This document shows positions 42,898 to 54,589 of a DNA stretch of 64,000 nucleotides, in pieces; positions within the stretch are counted from its first letter, which is position 1, and each line of letters begins with the position of its first letter. The notes below the pieces were generated by a model. It saw nothing but the letters and a program-made list of their open reading frames with translations, ran no database searches and was not told where the DNA came from. Source of the DNA: Gracilibacillus salinarum (GTDB taxonomy: Bacteria; Bacillota; Bacilli; Bacillales; Amphibacillaceae); assembly GCF_022919575.1 (NCBI RefSeq), contig NZ_CP095071.1, forward strand, positions 372,001-436,000, written 5' to 3'. Both the position numbers and the translations under genes were made by a program.

Positions 42898-45600
42898 ATG
42901 ACTAATCAGAATCCATTTCAAGCAAAAAAGCAATTTGATCTGAACGGGAAAACGTATAATTATTACCAGCTAAAAGCATTAGAAGAAGCAGGGATTGGTA
43001 ATATCGATCGCTTACCTTTTTCGATTCGTGTTTTACTAGAATCGTTAATTCGTCAGCATGATGGACATGTTATTAAGGATGAGCATGTAAAGAGTTTAGC
43101 AAACTGGGGGAAAGAAAAAGGGGAAGATGTACCTTTTAAACCTTCACGAGTTATTTTACAGGATTTTACCGGTGTACCTGCAGTTGTAGACCTTGCTTCT
43201 TTACGTAAAGCAATGGTAGATATGGGTGGTTCACCTGATAAGATTAATCCGGAAGTACCAGTGGATCTAGTAATTGACCACTCCGTACAAGTTGATGAAT
43301 ATGGTACGAAAAATGCGTTGCAGGCAAATATGGAGTTAGAATTTGAACGTAATGCAGAACGTTATGAATTTTTAAATTGGGCTCAGAAAGCATTCAATAA
43401 TTATCGTGCTGTTCCACCTGCAACTGGTATCGTACACCAGGTAAACTTGGAGTACATCGCAAATGTTGTGCACGCTATTGATAATGGACAAGGTGAGCTA
43501 GACGCATTTCCAGATACATTAGTCGGTACAGATTCTCATACAACCATGATCAATGGTCTTGGTGTTTTAGGCTGGGGTGTCGGCGGTATCGAAGCGGAAG
43601 CTGGAATGCTAGGACAACCTTCTTATTTCCCAGCACCAGAAGTAATTGGTGTCAAATTTACTGGAAGCTTCCCTAATGGAACAACAGCGACAGATTTAGC
43701 ATTAAAAGTAACGCAAGTGCTTCGTGAGAAAAAAGTAGTTGGTAAATTTGTTGAATTCTTCGGACCTGGGCTTGAAGATATGCCGTTAGCAGACCGTGCC
43801 ACTATTTCCAATATGGCTCCGGAATACGGTGCAACTTGTGGTTTCTTCCCAGTTGACGCAGAGGCATTGAACTACCTTCGTTTAACAGGTAGAAACGAAG
43901 AGCAAATCGCATTGGTTGAGAAATATTGTAAAGAGAATAGTTTATGGTATTCTTCCGATCAGCCAGATGCGGATTTCACTGAACTTGTAGAAATTGACCT
44001 TTCTGAACTGGAACCGAACTTGTCAGGACCGAAACGTCCTCAAGATTTAATTCCATTATCTGATATGCAGCAATCATTTAATAAAGCAATTACAGCTCCA
44101 GCAGGTAATCAAGGATTCGGTCTGGATGCTTCTGAATTTGATAAAGAAGTAGAAATCGATCATCCAAACGGTCGCAAATCTGTTATGAAAACAGGTGCTG
44201 TTGCCATTGCAGCCATTACTTCATGTACGAATACTTCTAACCCTTACGTTATGTTAGGTGCAGGGTTACTTGCGAAAAATGCTGTCGAAAAAGGACTCGA
44301 AGTTCCTGAATATGTGAAGACATCACTAGCTCCAGGGTCAAAAGTTGTAACTGGTTATCTAGAAGATTCTGGTTTGATGCCATATCTTGATCAATTAGGG
44401 TTTAACTTGGTTGGTTATGGTTGTACAACTTGTATCGGTAACTCTGGTCCATTGCGTGAAGAAATTGAGAAAGCCATTGCAGACAGTGACTTAACAGTTT
44501 CTTCCGTATTATCAGGAAACCGTAACTTCGAAGGTCGTATTCATCCATTAGTGAAAGCTAACTACTTAGCTTCACCTCCTTTAGTAGTAGCATATGCACT
44601 AGCAGGAACGGTTGACATTGATCTGAAAAACGATGCTATCGGTCAAGATAAAGATGGCAATGATGTATTCTTTAATGACATTTGGCCATCTATGGATGAT
44701 GTTCGTGACCAAGTGAATAAAGTAGTAACACCAGAAATTTTCCGTAAAGAATATGAGAATGTATTTGAGTCTAATGAAAAATGGAATGCTATTGAAACGA
44801 CTGACGAACCATTGTATTCCTGGAATGATGACTCTACTTATATTCAGAACCCGCCGTTCTTTGAAGGACTTTCCAAGAATGCAGGTAAGGTAGAAGCATT
44901 GTCTGGTATGCGTGCAATTGGTAAGTTTGCAGATTCTGTTACTACGGACCACATTTCACCAGCAGGTGCGATCGCAAAAGACATGCCTGCAGGTAAGTAT
45001 TTGCAAGGTAAGAATGTGTCTCCACGTAACTTCAACTCATACGGTTCTCGCCGTGGTAATCACGAAATTATGATGCGTGGTACGTTTGCAAATATTCGTA
45101 TTAAAAACCAGCTTGCACCAGGCACAGAAGGTGGATTTACTACTTACTGGCCAACCGAGGATGTTATGCCGATTTATGATGCAGCGATGAAATACCAAGA
45201 AGATGGTGCAGGACTTGTTGTATTAGCAGGCAATGACTACGGAATGGGAAGCTCTCGTGACTGGGCTGCCAAAGGTACTAATCTATTAGGAATCAAAACG
45301 GTTATCGCGCAAAGCTTTGAGCGTATTCACCGTTCTAACCTTGTAATGATGGGTGTGTTACCTTTACAGTTCCAAGAAGGCGATGGCGCAGATTCTCTAG
45401 GCCTAACTGGTAAAGAAACATTTGAAGTGCAAATTGATGAAACAGTAAAACCTCGTGATCTAGTAAAAGTTACAGCTACTGACGAAGATGGCAAACAAAC
45501 TTCATTCGAAGTGATTGCTCGCTTCGACAGTGACGTAGAAGTAGACTACTATCGTCACGGCGGTATCCTTCAAATGGTATTACGTAACAAATTAGCATAA
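42898..45600 (+). CDS. citB: aconitate hydratase
   Basis: The 900-residue protein starts at ATG 42898, about ten bases after GAAGGGGG. It is an AcnA/IRP1-type aconitase: substrate motif [20 protein letters not shown], Fe-S ligands in [17 protein letters not shown] and [14 protein letters not shown], and C-terminal swivel domain ([16 protein letters not shown]). It interconverts citrate and isocitrate in the TCA cycle and can bind RNA when it loses iron. Length is close to B. subtilis CitB. A strong terminator follows. Confidence 0.97.
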   Translation: MTNQNPFQAKKQFDLNGKTYNYYQLKALEEAGIGNIDRLPFSIRVLLESLIRQHDGHVIKDEHVKSLANWGKEKGEDVPFKPSRVILQDFTGVPAVVDLASLRKAMVDMGGSPDKINPEVPVDLVIDHSVQVDEYGTKNALQANMELEFERNAERYEFLNWAQKAFNNYRAVPPATGIVHQVNLEYIANVVHAIDNGQGELDAFPDTLVGTDSHTTMINGLGVLGWGVGGIEAEAGMLGQPSYFPAPEVIGVKFTGSFPNGTTATDLALKVTQVLREKKVVGKFVEFFGPGLEDMPLADRATISNMAPEYGATCGFFPVDAEALNYLRLTGRNEEQIALVEKYCKENSLWYSSDQPDADFTELVEIDLSELEPNLSGPKRPQDLIPLSDMQQSFNKAITAPAGNQGFGLDASEFDKEVEIDHPNGRKSVMKTGAVAIAAITSCTNTSNPYVMLGAGLLAKNAVEKGLEVPEYVKTSLAPGSKVVTGYLEDSGLMPYLDQLGFNLVGYGCTTCIGNSGPLREEIEKAIADSDLTVSSVLSGNRNFEGRIHPLVKANYLASPPLVVAYALAGTVDIDLKNDAIGQDKDGNDVFFNDIWPSMDDVRDQVNKVVTPEIFRKEYENVFESNEKWNAIETTDEPLYSWNDDSTYIQNPPFFEGLSKNAGKVEALSGMRAIGKFADSVTTDHISPAGAIAKDMPAGKYLQGKNVSPRNFNSYGSRRGNHEIMMRGTFANIRIKNQLAPGTEGGFTTYWPTEDVMPIYDAAMKYQEDGAGLVVLAGNDYGMGSSRDWAAKGTNLLGIKTVIAQSFERIHRSNLVMMGVLPLQFQEGDGADSLGLTGKETFEVQIDETVKPRDLVKVTATDEDGKQTSFEVIARFDSDVEVDYYRHGGILQMVLRNKLA

Positions 45601-45607
45601 TATATTC

Positions 45608-45642
45608 AAAAGATAGCCTGTAACAACAGGCTATCTTTTTTT
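45608..45642 (+). terminator. terminator after citB
   Basis: AAAGATAGCCTGT pairs perfectly with ACAGGCTATCTTT across AACA, followed by TTTT. Confidence 0.9.
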
Positions 45643-45657
45643 ATCAGCAGTCAAAAA

Positions 45658-46260
45658 AGTATAAAAGTGCAGTCACAGAAGTAATCACATTGAACATGAA
45701 TTTTAGATCCTATAATATAGATTATGTCAACTAGCCGCTTTATGCTTAGTGGTAATTTTGAAATGATTCATGTGCTGGGCTACCGCTCCGTCCAACCACT
45801 CCGCGTCCTGCGGGGCACGGCTGAAGCTAACTTTGTGAAGAAAAATCGCTTCACAAAGTGGATCTTCAGCGCCTGCCTGTCCCGCGGGAGTCTACGTGGT
45901 TGGCCTACGCTAGGATTGGTACTCCACAATGTTTGTAAGAGATAGCATATTGATCACTCATCACTATATATAACAGGAACTTTATAAATAATAACATAAT
46001 GCCTAGAACCACTGCTTTTAGCTGTTCCATATGTTGTAGCACTTCCCTTAAGCGTAGGAAATAGGCGGAGACTCCCGTGGAATCAGCGCGAGCTGAAGAT
46101 CCATTTATGAAAGAAAAGAATTTTCTTTCATAAATTAGCTGAAGCCGTGCCCACAGGACGCGGAGCCTATTTCCGGAGCTTTGCAACGCAGTTAAAATAT
46201 TTCAAAATGACCGTTTTGCAATATATTCTTAGTTGACATAATCTATATTATGTTAACTAG
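45658..46260. mobile_element. interspersed repeat, copy B (full, two-arm form)
   Basis: A leader of about 50 bases is followed by a left terminal repeat (45711-45734, TATAATATAGATTATGTCAA). The right counterpart at 46229-46250 is its near-exact inverse. Two GC-rich halves lie inside (about 45776-45910 and 46048-46190) and are inverted copies of each other. Each half is itself a hairpin: CTGAAGCTAACTTTGTGAAG against CTTCACAAAGTGGATCTTCA, and GAAAGAAAAGAATTTTCTTTC at the tip of the second. No protein gene is supported. It resembles a MITE-like or structured-RNA repeat. Confidence 0.75.
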
Positions 46261-46363
46261 AAATGCGTAGAAGTTTTCAGTTTGTCTACATAATTTGATA
46301 ATTAGACGCTGTCACAATAATCCGATATAATGTATGTAGTGTAAAGGTAAAGGATGAAGTGCT

Positions 46364-46963
46364 ATGCGGAAAAACATTATTTCCATTTCGATTATTATAT
46401 TGTTGGTTGGCATATTTATTGTAACCAATTTTACAAATATCGGCCAAGATGAACAAAAAACTAATATTATTGATGTAACCGGAGATACGTCGGTAGAAGG
46501 TGGCTCGATAAGCGCACCGGATGCTTATCAGCTAAAGGAAGGGGAAGAGGCGCCGGCATTCACTTTAAAGAATCGCAGTGGTGAAGAGCAACAAGCCTTT
46601 AACCATGACAAGCCATATACACTGGTAAATTTCTGGGCGACCTGGTGTCCGCCATGTGTCAAAGAAATGCCAGCGTTACATGAGTTCCAGCAACAAAATG
46701 CTGATCAGATTCAAGTAGTAGCAGTAAATGTAACAAATACCGAAACATCGGAAGAAGTGGTCTATGATTTTCTTGATGAGGGTACATATGAATACACCAT
46801 CCTTTTTGACGAGAAAGACATCGTCTATGACGGCTACTCGGTTATCAATATGCCCACTTCTTTTTTAATCAGAACCAGTGACCGTAAAATCTTGAAGAGA
46901 ATCAATGGTTCTATGTCACTTGAACAAATGCAGGAGCATTTAGAAGATGTTCAGAGTAGTTAA
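46364..46963 (+). CDS. yneN: membrane-anchored thioredoxin-like protein YneN (ResA/TlpA family)
   Basis: The 199-residue protein has an N-terminal anchor (ISISIIILLVGIFIVTNFT) and an outward thioredoxin fold. The redox motif is WCPPC in LVNFWATWCPPCVKEMPALH, with the cis-Pro loop in YSVINMPTSFLI. It likely receives electrons from CcdA and reduces extracytoplasmic disulfides. yneN follows citB in B. subtilis too, supporting the symbol. Confidence 0.88.
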   Translation: MRKNIISISIIILLVGIFIVTNFTNIGQDEQKTNIIDVTGDTSVEGGSISAPDAYQLKEGEEAPAFTLKNRSGEEQQAFNHDKPYTLVNFWATWCPPCVKEMPALHEFQQQNADQIQVVAVNVTNTETSEEVVYDFLDEGTYEYTILFDEKDIVYDGYSVINMPTSFLIRTSDRKILKRINGSMSLEQMQEHLEDVQSS

Positions 46964-46986
46964 ATGACGGGGGAAGGAGCAGTTAC

Positions 46987-49269
46987 GTGACGATGCAACA
47001 GTGGACAGAGATAGAACAAAAAATTCAAAGTTGGAATTCGCTTGACGACATTCCTCCATTCAATGAAATTGAAATACTGCGATTGCTCGAGGAAGTCGAG
47101 CAATCGTCTTATTCGTTATCAAAAGATACGGAGTCACTATTATACAGTATGCTTACTTTTTTTCGATTGAAGCGAAATGTAACAGACGATCATTTGAATC
47201 AACATCTAGAACAGCTAAAACAGGATAGTGAACATCCGATGGTTGCAGAGGTCCAATCACTGAAACATTATTTATCGGTGTATCAAGAGTTGGCATATGT
47301 GGATTTGGCCCAGTATCAAATGCGAGAAACAGACTTTGATCCAGTTAAACTAAAAAAAGCAAAGGCTTTATTGTCTGAATTAAATGATCTCGCTAATTTG
47401 CAAGTAAATCGGACGGGAAGTACGAGTAATTTAAAGAAAGTATATGATCAACTATTTATTCAAATGGAAGAATTAGAGGACCTGGCAGAGGGGCTGGTCT
47501 TTGCGCTGGAACAACGGAAATCGACAAAAGAAATCCAGCCCTATAATGATGCTATCGAGAAACTGGGTCATTATATCACGCTGTTTTATGACAGACTACC
47601 TGCCTTTATGAAAGACGATTCTGGTGAAGATCCGTTAGATGCATTACATCACATGGTTGGACTTCAGGATGTCAAACAGTATATTAATCAATATTACCAT
47701 TATTTAAAGTACCAGCAACGCCGCAAGGAAGCTGGATTTCAAATGGTTGATGAACAAGGCTTAAACATGGTGATTACAGGGAATCCAGGTACGGGAAAAA
47801 CAACGATAGCCCGGTTACTTGCAAATATCTATTACAGGCTTGGATTATTGAAAAATAATCATGTGGTGGAAGTAAACCGTTCCCAGCTTGTTGGCTCCTT
47901 TATGGGTCAGAGTGAAGAGAATACATTAAACTATGTCAAAAAGGCTGTTGGTGGCGTGCTGTTTATTGATGAAGCGTACAACTTAAAACGTGAAGATCAG
48001 GCAGGTAATGATTATGGGCAAGCTGTCATTGATACATTGGTTTCCAGTATGACAAGTTCAGAGTATGCGAATCAGTTTGCAGTTATTATGGCGGGTTATC
48101 CTGAAGAAATGGAACATTTTCTCTGGTCGAATCAAGGGTTAAGAAGCCGTTTTCCAGACGGGAATTTCATCCATCTTCCTGATTTTACAAATACAGAACT
48201 TGCGCGAATCGCGGAAGACACAGCATTACAGAATGATTACTTTTTTACTGAGAAGGCAATAAGTCAGTTTGTTTCATTAATCGAGAAATCACGTGTTGAT
48301 GAATCCTTTGGTAATGCCAGAACAGTAAAAGATTTAGTATTAAAGGTTATATTTCATATTGGCGCCCAACATCCATTACCATTAAAAGAAAACTGGCTGG
48401 CGCATATGCGGATTACAGAGCAGGATGTAGCCGACTTAGATGATCAACAGGATACGGTAAACGAACCAATGAAGCAGCTGGATCAGTTAATAGGACTTGA
48501 TAATGTCAAAGAAGAAGTAAAAAAATTATCAGCATTTGTACAGGTTCAACAGAAACGGAAGTCATTACAGCTTCCGAAAGTACCGATTCAATTGCATGCA
48601 GTGTTTTCGGGAAACCCAGGTACAGGGAAGACTACAGTAGCCAAATTATATGCACAAATATTAAAACAATGCGGTTTATTAAAACGTGGGCACTTAGTAG
48701 TTGCTTCCCGTAGTGACCTTGTTGCTGGCTACGTTGGGCAAACAGCGATGAAAACCAAAAATAAAGTACGAGAAGCACTTGGAGGCGTATTGTTTATCGA
48801 TGAAGCCTATGCCCTTAATCGTGGCCAAAAAGATTTTGGCAAAGAAGCCATTGATACTCTCGTGGATGAAATGACGCGACACAATGAGAATTTGGTGATT
48901 ATTTTGGCTGGATATCAGCGTGAGATGGAATCTTTCATTGCCAGTAACCCTGGGTTGGAATCCCGATTTAAAAAATATTTCCATTTCCAAGATTATACGA
49001 GAGAGCAATTAATGGAGATGACAAAATTCCACGCTCATGAATATCAATATAAATTGGTAGAAGCAGTAATTCCATATTTGTTAGAGCGGTTTGACCATAC
49101 AAAAATTACAGGAAACGGACGATTTATTGTCAATCTAATCAACGAAGCGATTCAATACCAGGCACTTCGGCTCGATTTAGAAACAGACACGGTTGAGTCG
49201 TTTGAATGGTTAACAGAAAAAGACTTTGCATTAGCTTGGAATTCGATGAGGAGGACAAATGAATCATGA
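46987..49269 (+). CDS. tandem AAA+ ATPase, SpoVK/CbbX-like
   Basis: The 760-residue protein starts at GTG seven bases after GAAGGAG. A helical N-terminal region (1-210) is followed by two complete AAA+ modules. The first has Walker A ITGNPGTGKTTIARL (~260) and Walker B GVLFIDEAYNL (~320). The second has SGNPGTGKTTVAKLYAQ (~540) and GVLFIDEAYALN (~600), with Arg-finger regions RSRFPD and ESRFKKYF. Both belong to the CbbX/SpoVK clade. SpoVK itself has a single module. The gene interrupts the conserved yneN-yneP neighbourhood and overlaps yneP by four bases. A remodelling or sporulation role is possible. Confidence 0.85.
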   Translation: MTMQQWTEIEQKIQSWNSLDDIPPFNEIEILRLLEEVEQSSYSLSKDTESLLYSMLTFFRLKRNVTDDHLNQHLEQLKQDSEHPMVAEVQSLKHYLSVYQELAYVDLAQYQMRETDFDPVKLKKAKALLSELNDLANLQVNRTGSTSNLKKVYDQLFIQMEELEDLAEGLVFALEQRKSTKEIQPYNDAIEKLGHYITLFYDRLPAFMKDDSGEDPLDALHHMVGLQDVKQYINQYYHYLKYQQRRKEAGFQMVDEQGLNMVITGNPGTGKTTIARLLANIYYRLGLLKNNHVVEVNRSQLVGSFMGQSEENTLNYVKKAVGGVLFIDEAYNLKREDQAGNDYGQAVIDTLVSSMTSSEYANQFAVIMAGYPEEMEHFLWSNQGLRSRFPDGNFIHLPDFTNTELARIAEDTALQNDYFFTEKAISQFVSLIEKSRVDESFGNARTVKDLVLKVIFHIGAQHPLPLKENWLAHMRITEQDVADLDDQQDTVNEPMKQLDQLIGLDNVKEEVKKLSAFVQVQQKRKSLQLPKVPIQLHAVFSGNPGTGKTTVAKLYAQILKQCGLLKRGHLVVASRSDLVAGYVGQTAMKTKNKVREALGGVLFIDEAYALNRGQKDFGKEAIDTLVDEMTRHNENLVIILAGYQREMESFIASNPGLESRFKKYFHFQDYTREQLMEMTKFHAHEYQYKLVEAVIPYLLERFDHTKITGNGRFIVNLINEAIQYQALRLDLETDTVESFEWLTEKDFALAWNSMRRTNES

Positions 49270-49691
49270 AAGTAACTACACCAATAAAAGTTAGATATCA
49301 AGAGACAGACCAGATGGGGGTAGTATATCATGCCAATTATTTAATTTGGTTTGAAATTGGCAGAACTGCTTTTGTTGAAGAATTGGGTTTCAAATATCAT
49401 GAGATGGAGTCGGAAGGAGTCGTCTCTCCTGTTATAGATGCAAACATTCAGTTTAAGCAGCCAATTAGATATGGACACGATGCATTTGTGGAAACATGGC
49501 TCGTTAAATATAATGGAATAAGAACGACGTACGGTTATCGAATCACTGATCAGAATGGAGAAGTAGCGGTTACAGGAGAAACGCAGCACGTAATTGTCAA
49601 GAAGGACAACTTTCGTCCACTATCTTTGAAAAGACATTTTCCTAATTGGCATGAAGCATATCAACGTGCTTTACAGAAAGAGGATGTATAA
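49266..49691 (+). CDS. yneP: 4-hydroxybenzoyl-CoA-type acyl-CoA thioesterase YneP
   Basis: The 141-residue hotdog-fold protein carries the YbgC/4HBT signature: RYQETDQMGVVYHANYLIWF followed by EIGRTAFVEELGF, with the catalytic Asp in the first segment. It hydrolyses acyl-CoA. It overlaps both the AAA+ gene before and yneQ after, so the three are co-translated. Confidence 0.92.
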   Translation: MKVTTPIKVRYQETDQMGVVYHANYLIWFEIGRTAFVEELGFKYHEMESEGVVSPVIDANIQFKQPIRYGHDAFVETWLVKYNGIRTTYGYRITDQNGEVAVTGETQHVIVKKDNFRPLSLKRHFPNWHEAYQRALQKEDV

Positions 49692-49990
49692 TGGCGTTCG
49701 GGTTGGATCGTGCTACTTTATGGCAATGGAAGCAGGATGTGTTGCACGGAAATATCGCTTTCTTAACTCATTATTGGTTGGATGACCGTTTTCCAGGCTG
49801 TACGACTGTAACGAAAGTAGGCTGCAACGATTATAGTAAATTGATTGCATGGGGTGAACAATACGGATTAAAAGAAGAATGGATACATCGGGATCCGGAT
49901 TATCCTCATTTTGACTTGTTCGGTGAACGGCAAAAAGCAATATTGCAACAAGAGAAACAATGGCAACACATTAACAAATTCAATCTATAG
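49691..49990 (+). CDS. yneQ: YneQ family protein
   Basis: The 99-residue protein starts at ATG overlapping the yneP stop. It is rich in aromatic residues (LDRATLWQWKQDVLHGNIAF, THYWLDDRFPGCTTVTKVGC) and matches B. subtilis YneQ in size, position and character. Function unknown. Confidence 0.85.
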   Translation: MAFGLDRATLWQWKQDVLHGNIAFLTHYWLDDRFPGCTTVTKVGCNDYSKLIAWGEQYGLKEEWIHRDPDYPHFDLFGERQKAILQQEKQWQHINKFNL

Positions 49991-49993
49991 CAA

Positions 49994-50029
49994 AAAGAAA
50001 GAGGCATGGATCTTCATGCCTCTTTCTTT
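49994..50029. terminator. bidirectional terminator between yneQ and yidD
   Basis: AAAGAAAGAGGCATG pairs with CATGCCTCTTTCTTT around a six-base loop; a perfect long stem between convergent genes. Confidence 0.85.
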
Positions 50030-50040
50030 GGTCAAACAAG

Positions 50041-50268
50041 TCAGTGTTTTGGCTTTTTATCAGGGACAGGGTCGAAGCCACCAGGATGAAAGGGATGGCA
50101 TTTTAGAATCCGTTTGACTGATAGATAGGAAGCCTTCAACACATGGAAGCGTTGAAAGCATTCCAGGCTATATTGTGAGCAGGTCGGTTGGAAGCGACAG
50201 CTCGGTGGGAACATTGGACTGATAAATTGTTGATAAAATCGGATCAATAGCATGATCAATTTTTTCAC
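50041..50268 (-). CDS. yidD: membrane protein insertion efficiency factor YidD
   Basis: GTG 50268 (75 residues) is favoured because GAGGTG lies seven bases upstream; an ATG at 50274 nearly touches it. The protein has the YidD pattern: [35 protein letters not shown], and [16 protein letters not shown] with conserved Cys residues. It is an amphipathic membrane-associated helper of YidC-type insertion. It follows folE2 with overlapping ends. Confidence 0.92.
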   Translation of the reverse strand: MKKLIMLLIRFYQQFISPMFPPSCRFQPTCSQYSLECFQRFHVLKASYLSVKRILKCHPFHPGGFDPVPDKKPKH

Positions 50269-50279
50269 AAACATTCACC

Positions 50280-51203
50280 TCAATGGTCCAATGCTTTATC
50301 ATAGGTAATCGATGCGATTGCGTCATGAAGATGAATCGATTCTTCATTTTGACACGTCACTGTGAATTTATTGACAAATGGCATTTCATATAAATCTGCA
50401 GCTACTAATCGAACCATATCCTCTACAAATCGTGGATTTTCATATGCTTGTTCGGTCACCATTTTTTCATCCGGTCGTTTTAATACAGGATGAACACGGG
50501 CGCTCGCATTACTTTCGGCAGCCTCTAACAATGCTTGCTTCCAGTCAATGACCTCTTCGTCAAAATTACCAGCAAGTTCTGCAGTTATTTTGACAATTCC
50601 TCTTTGGTTATGGGCGCTGTATTCACTAATTTCTTTAGAACAAGGACAAAGAGTAGTGACAGTTCCCTCTAGCGATACAGTTATTTGATAGCCAGCGTGA
50701 CGATCGAAGTTTATTTTTATCGATGCTTCTGCATGGTTCATACCCGGCATATCAGATGCAGGCCCTCGGCGTTCAAAAAACCAAGGAAAATGGATGGTGA
50801 TTTGGTTATCATCCTGTTCTAAACGTTCAGCCATTTTTTTTGTGAATGCTTTTAATGAGCTAATAGTAAGTGGAAAAGGGCTGTTATTACTGGACTCTTG
50901 GATCATTTCCGTAAACCTGCTCATATTAGTCCCTTTATGGTTTTTCTTAATAGAAGATGTCATTTCGAATGTCCCGATCGTAGTCTGGCTTGCCGAGCTA
51001 ATTTGACTCTCTACTTGAACGGGGTGCTTAACATTGGCAATCCCGACATGGTCTATATCAAACAAAAAGTCTTTCTTTGTATTTTGTAAATCAGGCATTT
51101 TTTCTTTCTCAGTAGGTTTTGTCTTTTCACCTGGTTCAACTGATCCGAACAATTTATGTCGATCTGCTTTATTTGGCAGTTGGTTGGTGTTAATATCTTT
51201 CAT
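50280..51203 (-). CDS. folE2: GTP cyclohydrolase IB (FolE2)
   Basis: The 307-residue protein belongs to the COG1469 family: AEASIKINFDRHAGYQITVS, LCPCSKEISEYSAHNQRG (metal-ligand Cys), and RFVEDMVRLVAADLYEMP. It makes dihydroneopterin triphosphate for folate or queuosine. Family members use Mn and are favoured under zinc limitation. The first 90 residues are longer and more polar than the core. Start ATG follows AAGGGGTC-type sequence. Confidence 0.92.
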   Translation of the reverse strand: MKDINTNQLPNKADRHKLFGSVEPGEKTKPTEKEKMPDLQNTKKDFLFDIDHVGIANVKHPVQVESQISSASQTTIGTFEMTSSIKKNHKGTNMSRFTEMIQESSNNSPFPLTISSLKAFTKKMAERLEQDDNQITIHFPWFFERRGPASDMPGMNHAEASIKINFDRHAGYQITVSLEGTVTTLCPCSKEISEYSAHNQRGIVKITAELAGNFDEEVIDWKQALLEAAESNASARVHPVLKRPDEKMVTEQAYENPRFVEDMVRLVAADLYEMPFVNKFTVTCQNEESIHLHDAIASITYDKALDH

Positions 51204-51276
51204 GATTAGACCCCTTTCGTCATCAACTATTTCAAAGTATACTTAAACATTAGCCAATATTCAATTTAAAAATCTC

Positions 51277-51312
51277 AAAAAACAGGACCTAATGATTCAT
51301 TAGACCCTGTTA
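51277..51312 (-). terminator. terminator after plsY
   Basis: On the minus strand AACAGGGTCTAATGA pairs with TCATTAGGTCCTGTT around a short loop, followed by TTTT. Confidence 0.8.
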
Positions 51313-51891
51313 CATCCATTTAATTTTTGGTTCGGTTTTGTTTATGATCCGTTTAATATTTGCCTTATGTCTGTATATGACAAATATCGTCAGAATAGCT
51401 GTGACAATGGTTAGACCGGTTTCCCGCATAATTAGAGTAACTATTATCGTAATGATACCAGTCAACATCGAAGCTAAAGATACATACTTTGATAAGTACA
51501 AAATAATAAGAAAACTTAGAATCATTATTACAAAAACCAATGGATTAACACCTAGAATAACTCCAGCAGATGTTGCAACGGCTTTACCACCTTTAAAATT
51601 AGCAAACAGTGGATACATATGGCCGATAGCAGCAAAGATACCTATTAGCAGTGGATAGACATCTGCGTTTAAAAATACTGGTAATGCAGCTGCGAGTGTC
51701 CCTTTCAGAATATCGACAGTGATCACAATAATACCGGCTTTTAGCCCAAGTACGCGGAATGTGTTGGTAGCACCTAAATTACCGCTGCCATGATCACGTA
51801 TGTCTTTCTTATAGCCTACTTTACCTACAATTAATCCCGTAGGAATGGAGCCTAGTATGTACGCAATTAAGATAAAAATAAAATATTCCAT
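51310..51891 (-). CDS. plsY: acyl-phosphate glycerol-3-phosphate acyltransferase PlsY
   Basis: ATG 51891, seven bases after GAGGAG, gives 193 residues, the same as B. subtilis PlsY (YneS). Five spans and the three catalytic loops are visible: [31 protein letters not shown] and [17 protein letters not shown]. It makes lysophosphatidate in phospholipid synthesis. It is divergent from yneT as in Bacillus. Confidence 0.95.
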   Translation of the reverse strand: MEYFIFILIAYILGSIPTGLIVGKVGYKKDIRDHGSGNLGATNTFRVLGLKAGIIVITVDILKGTLAAALPVFLNADVYPLLIGIFAAIGHMYPLFANFKGGKAVATSAGVILGVNPLVFVIMILSFLIILYLSKYVSLASMLTGIITIIVTLIMRETGLTIVTAILTIFVIYRHKANIKRIINKTEPKIKWM

Positions 51892-52104
51892 TATCAAACT
51901 CCTCAATCTCTGATAGACTTCATTGATGTCTCTATTTTAGCATGTAATTTGTAAAAAAGTACACGGTTGATGTAAATTTTGTTATTGTAATAGATAGTAA
52001 TGGTTTGTTTAACAATAAATACCTTTCTATTGGTATATTTTTTTGTCAGTAGACTTGCGTCAATTTGCATTAAATGGTTTAATCAATAAAAATGAGGTGT
52101 AACG

Positions 52105-52518
52105 ATGAATAAAGAAAATGAACAGCATACAATGCAAGAAATACTAGAAAAAACGAAAACAATTGCTGTTGTCGGTTTGTCAGATAAACCCTATAGAACT
52201 TCGTATCAGATTGCTAAAGCAATGCAGAAGGAAGGGTATCGCATCATACCGGTCAACCCTAACATAGAGGAAGTTTTGGGGGAGAAGGCATATAAGAGTT
52301 TGTCAGATATTACTGAAAAGTACGAATTAGTAAATGTGTTCAGAAGGTCAGCATTTGTCAAAGCTCTTGCTGAAGAAATTGTCAAAACAGATGCAGAATT
52401 TGTTTGGATGCAGCAAGGCGTCACTGATCCAGTTGCATATGATATATTAGTAAAGCATAATAAAAAAGTAATTATGGATAGATGTATTAAGGTAGCGCAT
52501 GCTGTCTTAATGAAATAA
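52105..52518 (+). CDS. yneT: CoA-binding protein YneT
   Basis: The 137-residue Rossmann-fold protein has KTIAVVGLSDKPYRTSYQIA, GYRIIPVNPNIEEVLGEKAY, VDVF-like LVNVFRRSAFV and ending EFVWMQQGVTDPVAYDILVK, MDRCIKVAHAVL. This is the CoA_binding_2 family. Conserved next to plsY and parE. Ligand binding is known of the family; cellular role unclear. Confidence 0.92.
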   Translation: MNKENEQHTMQEILEKTKTIAVVGLSDKPYRTSYQIAKAMQKEGYRIIPVNPNIEEVLGEKAYKSLSDITEKYELVNVFRRSAFVKALAEEIVKTDAEFVWMQQGVTDPVAYDILVKHNKKVIMDRCIKVAHAVLMK

Positions 52519-52529
52519 CTTTACAAATT

Positions 52530-52543
52530 AGAACGAATGTTCT
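52530..52543. promoter_or_regulatory. LexA (SOS) box upstream of parE
   Basis: AGAACGAATGTTCT is a perfect GAAC-N4-GTTC dyad 73 bases before the parE start. To my knowledge parEC belongs to the LexA regulon of B. subtilis, so the site is expected to be functional. Confidence 0.8.
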
Positions 52544-52588
52544 ATATTTCATAAGTAAGTGTATGAAGACGATAGGCATTTGAAGTGA

Positions 52589-54568
<1,980 letters not shown>

Positions 54569-54589
54569 GGTTGTTTAGGAGGAATACCG

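Noticed and set aside
45724..46186. Two open frames of 73 and 93 codons on opposite strands in the 45.7-46.2 kb gap
   Set aside because: They lie entirely within the interspersed repeat, have no ribosome sites and read through its inverted arms; they are by-products of the repeat.
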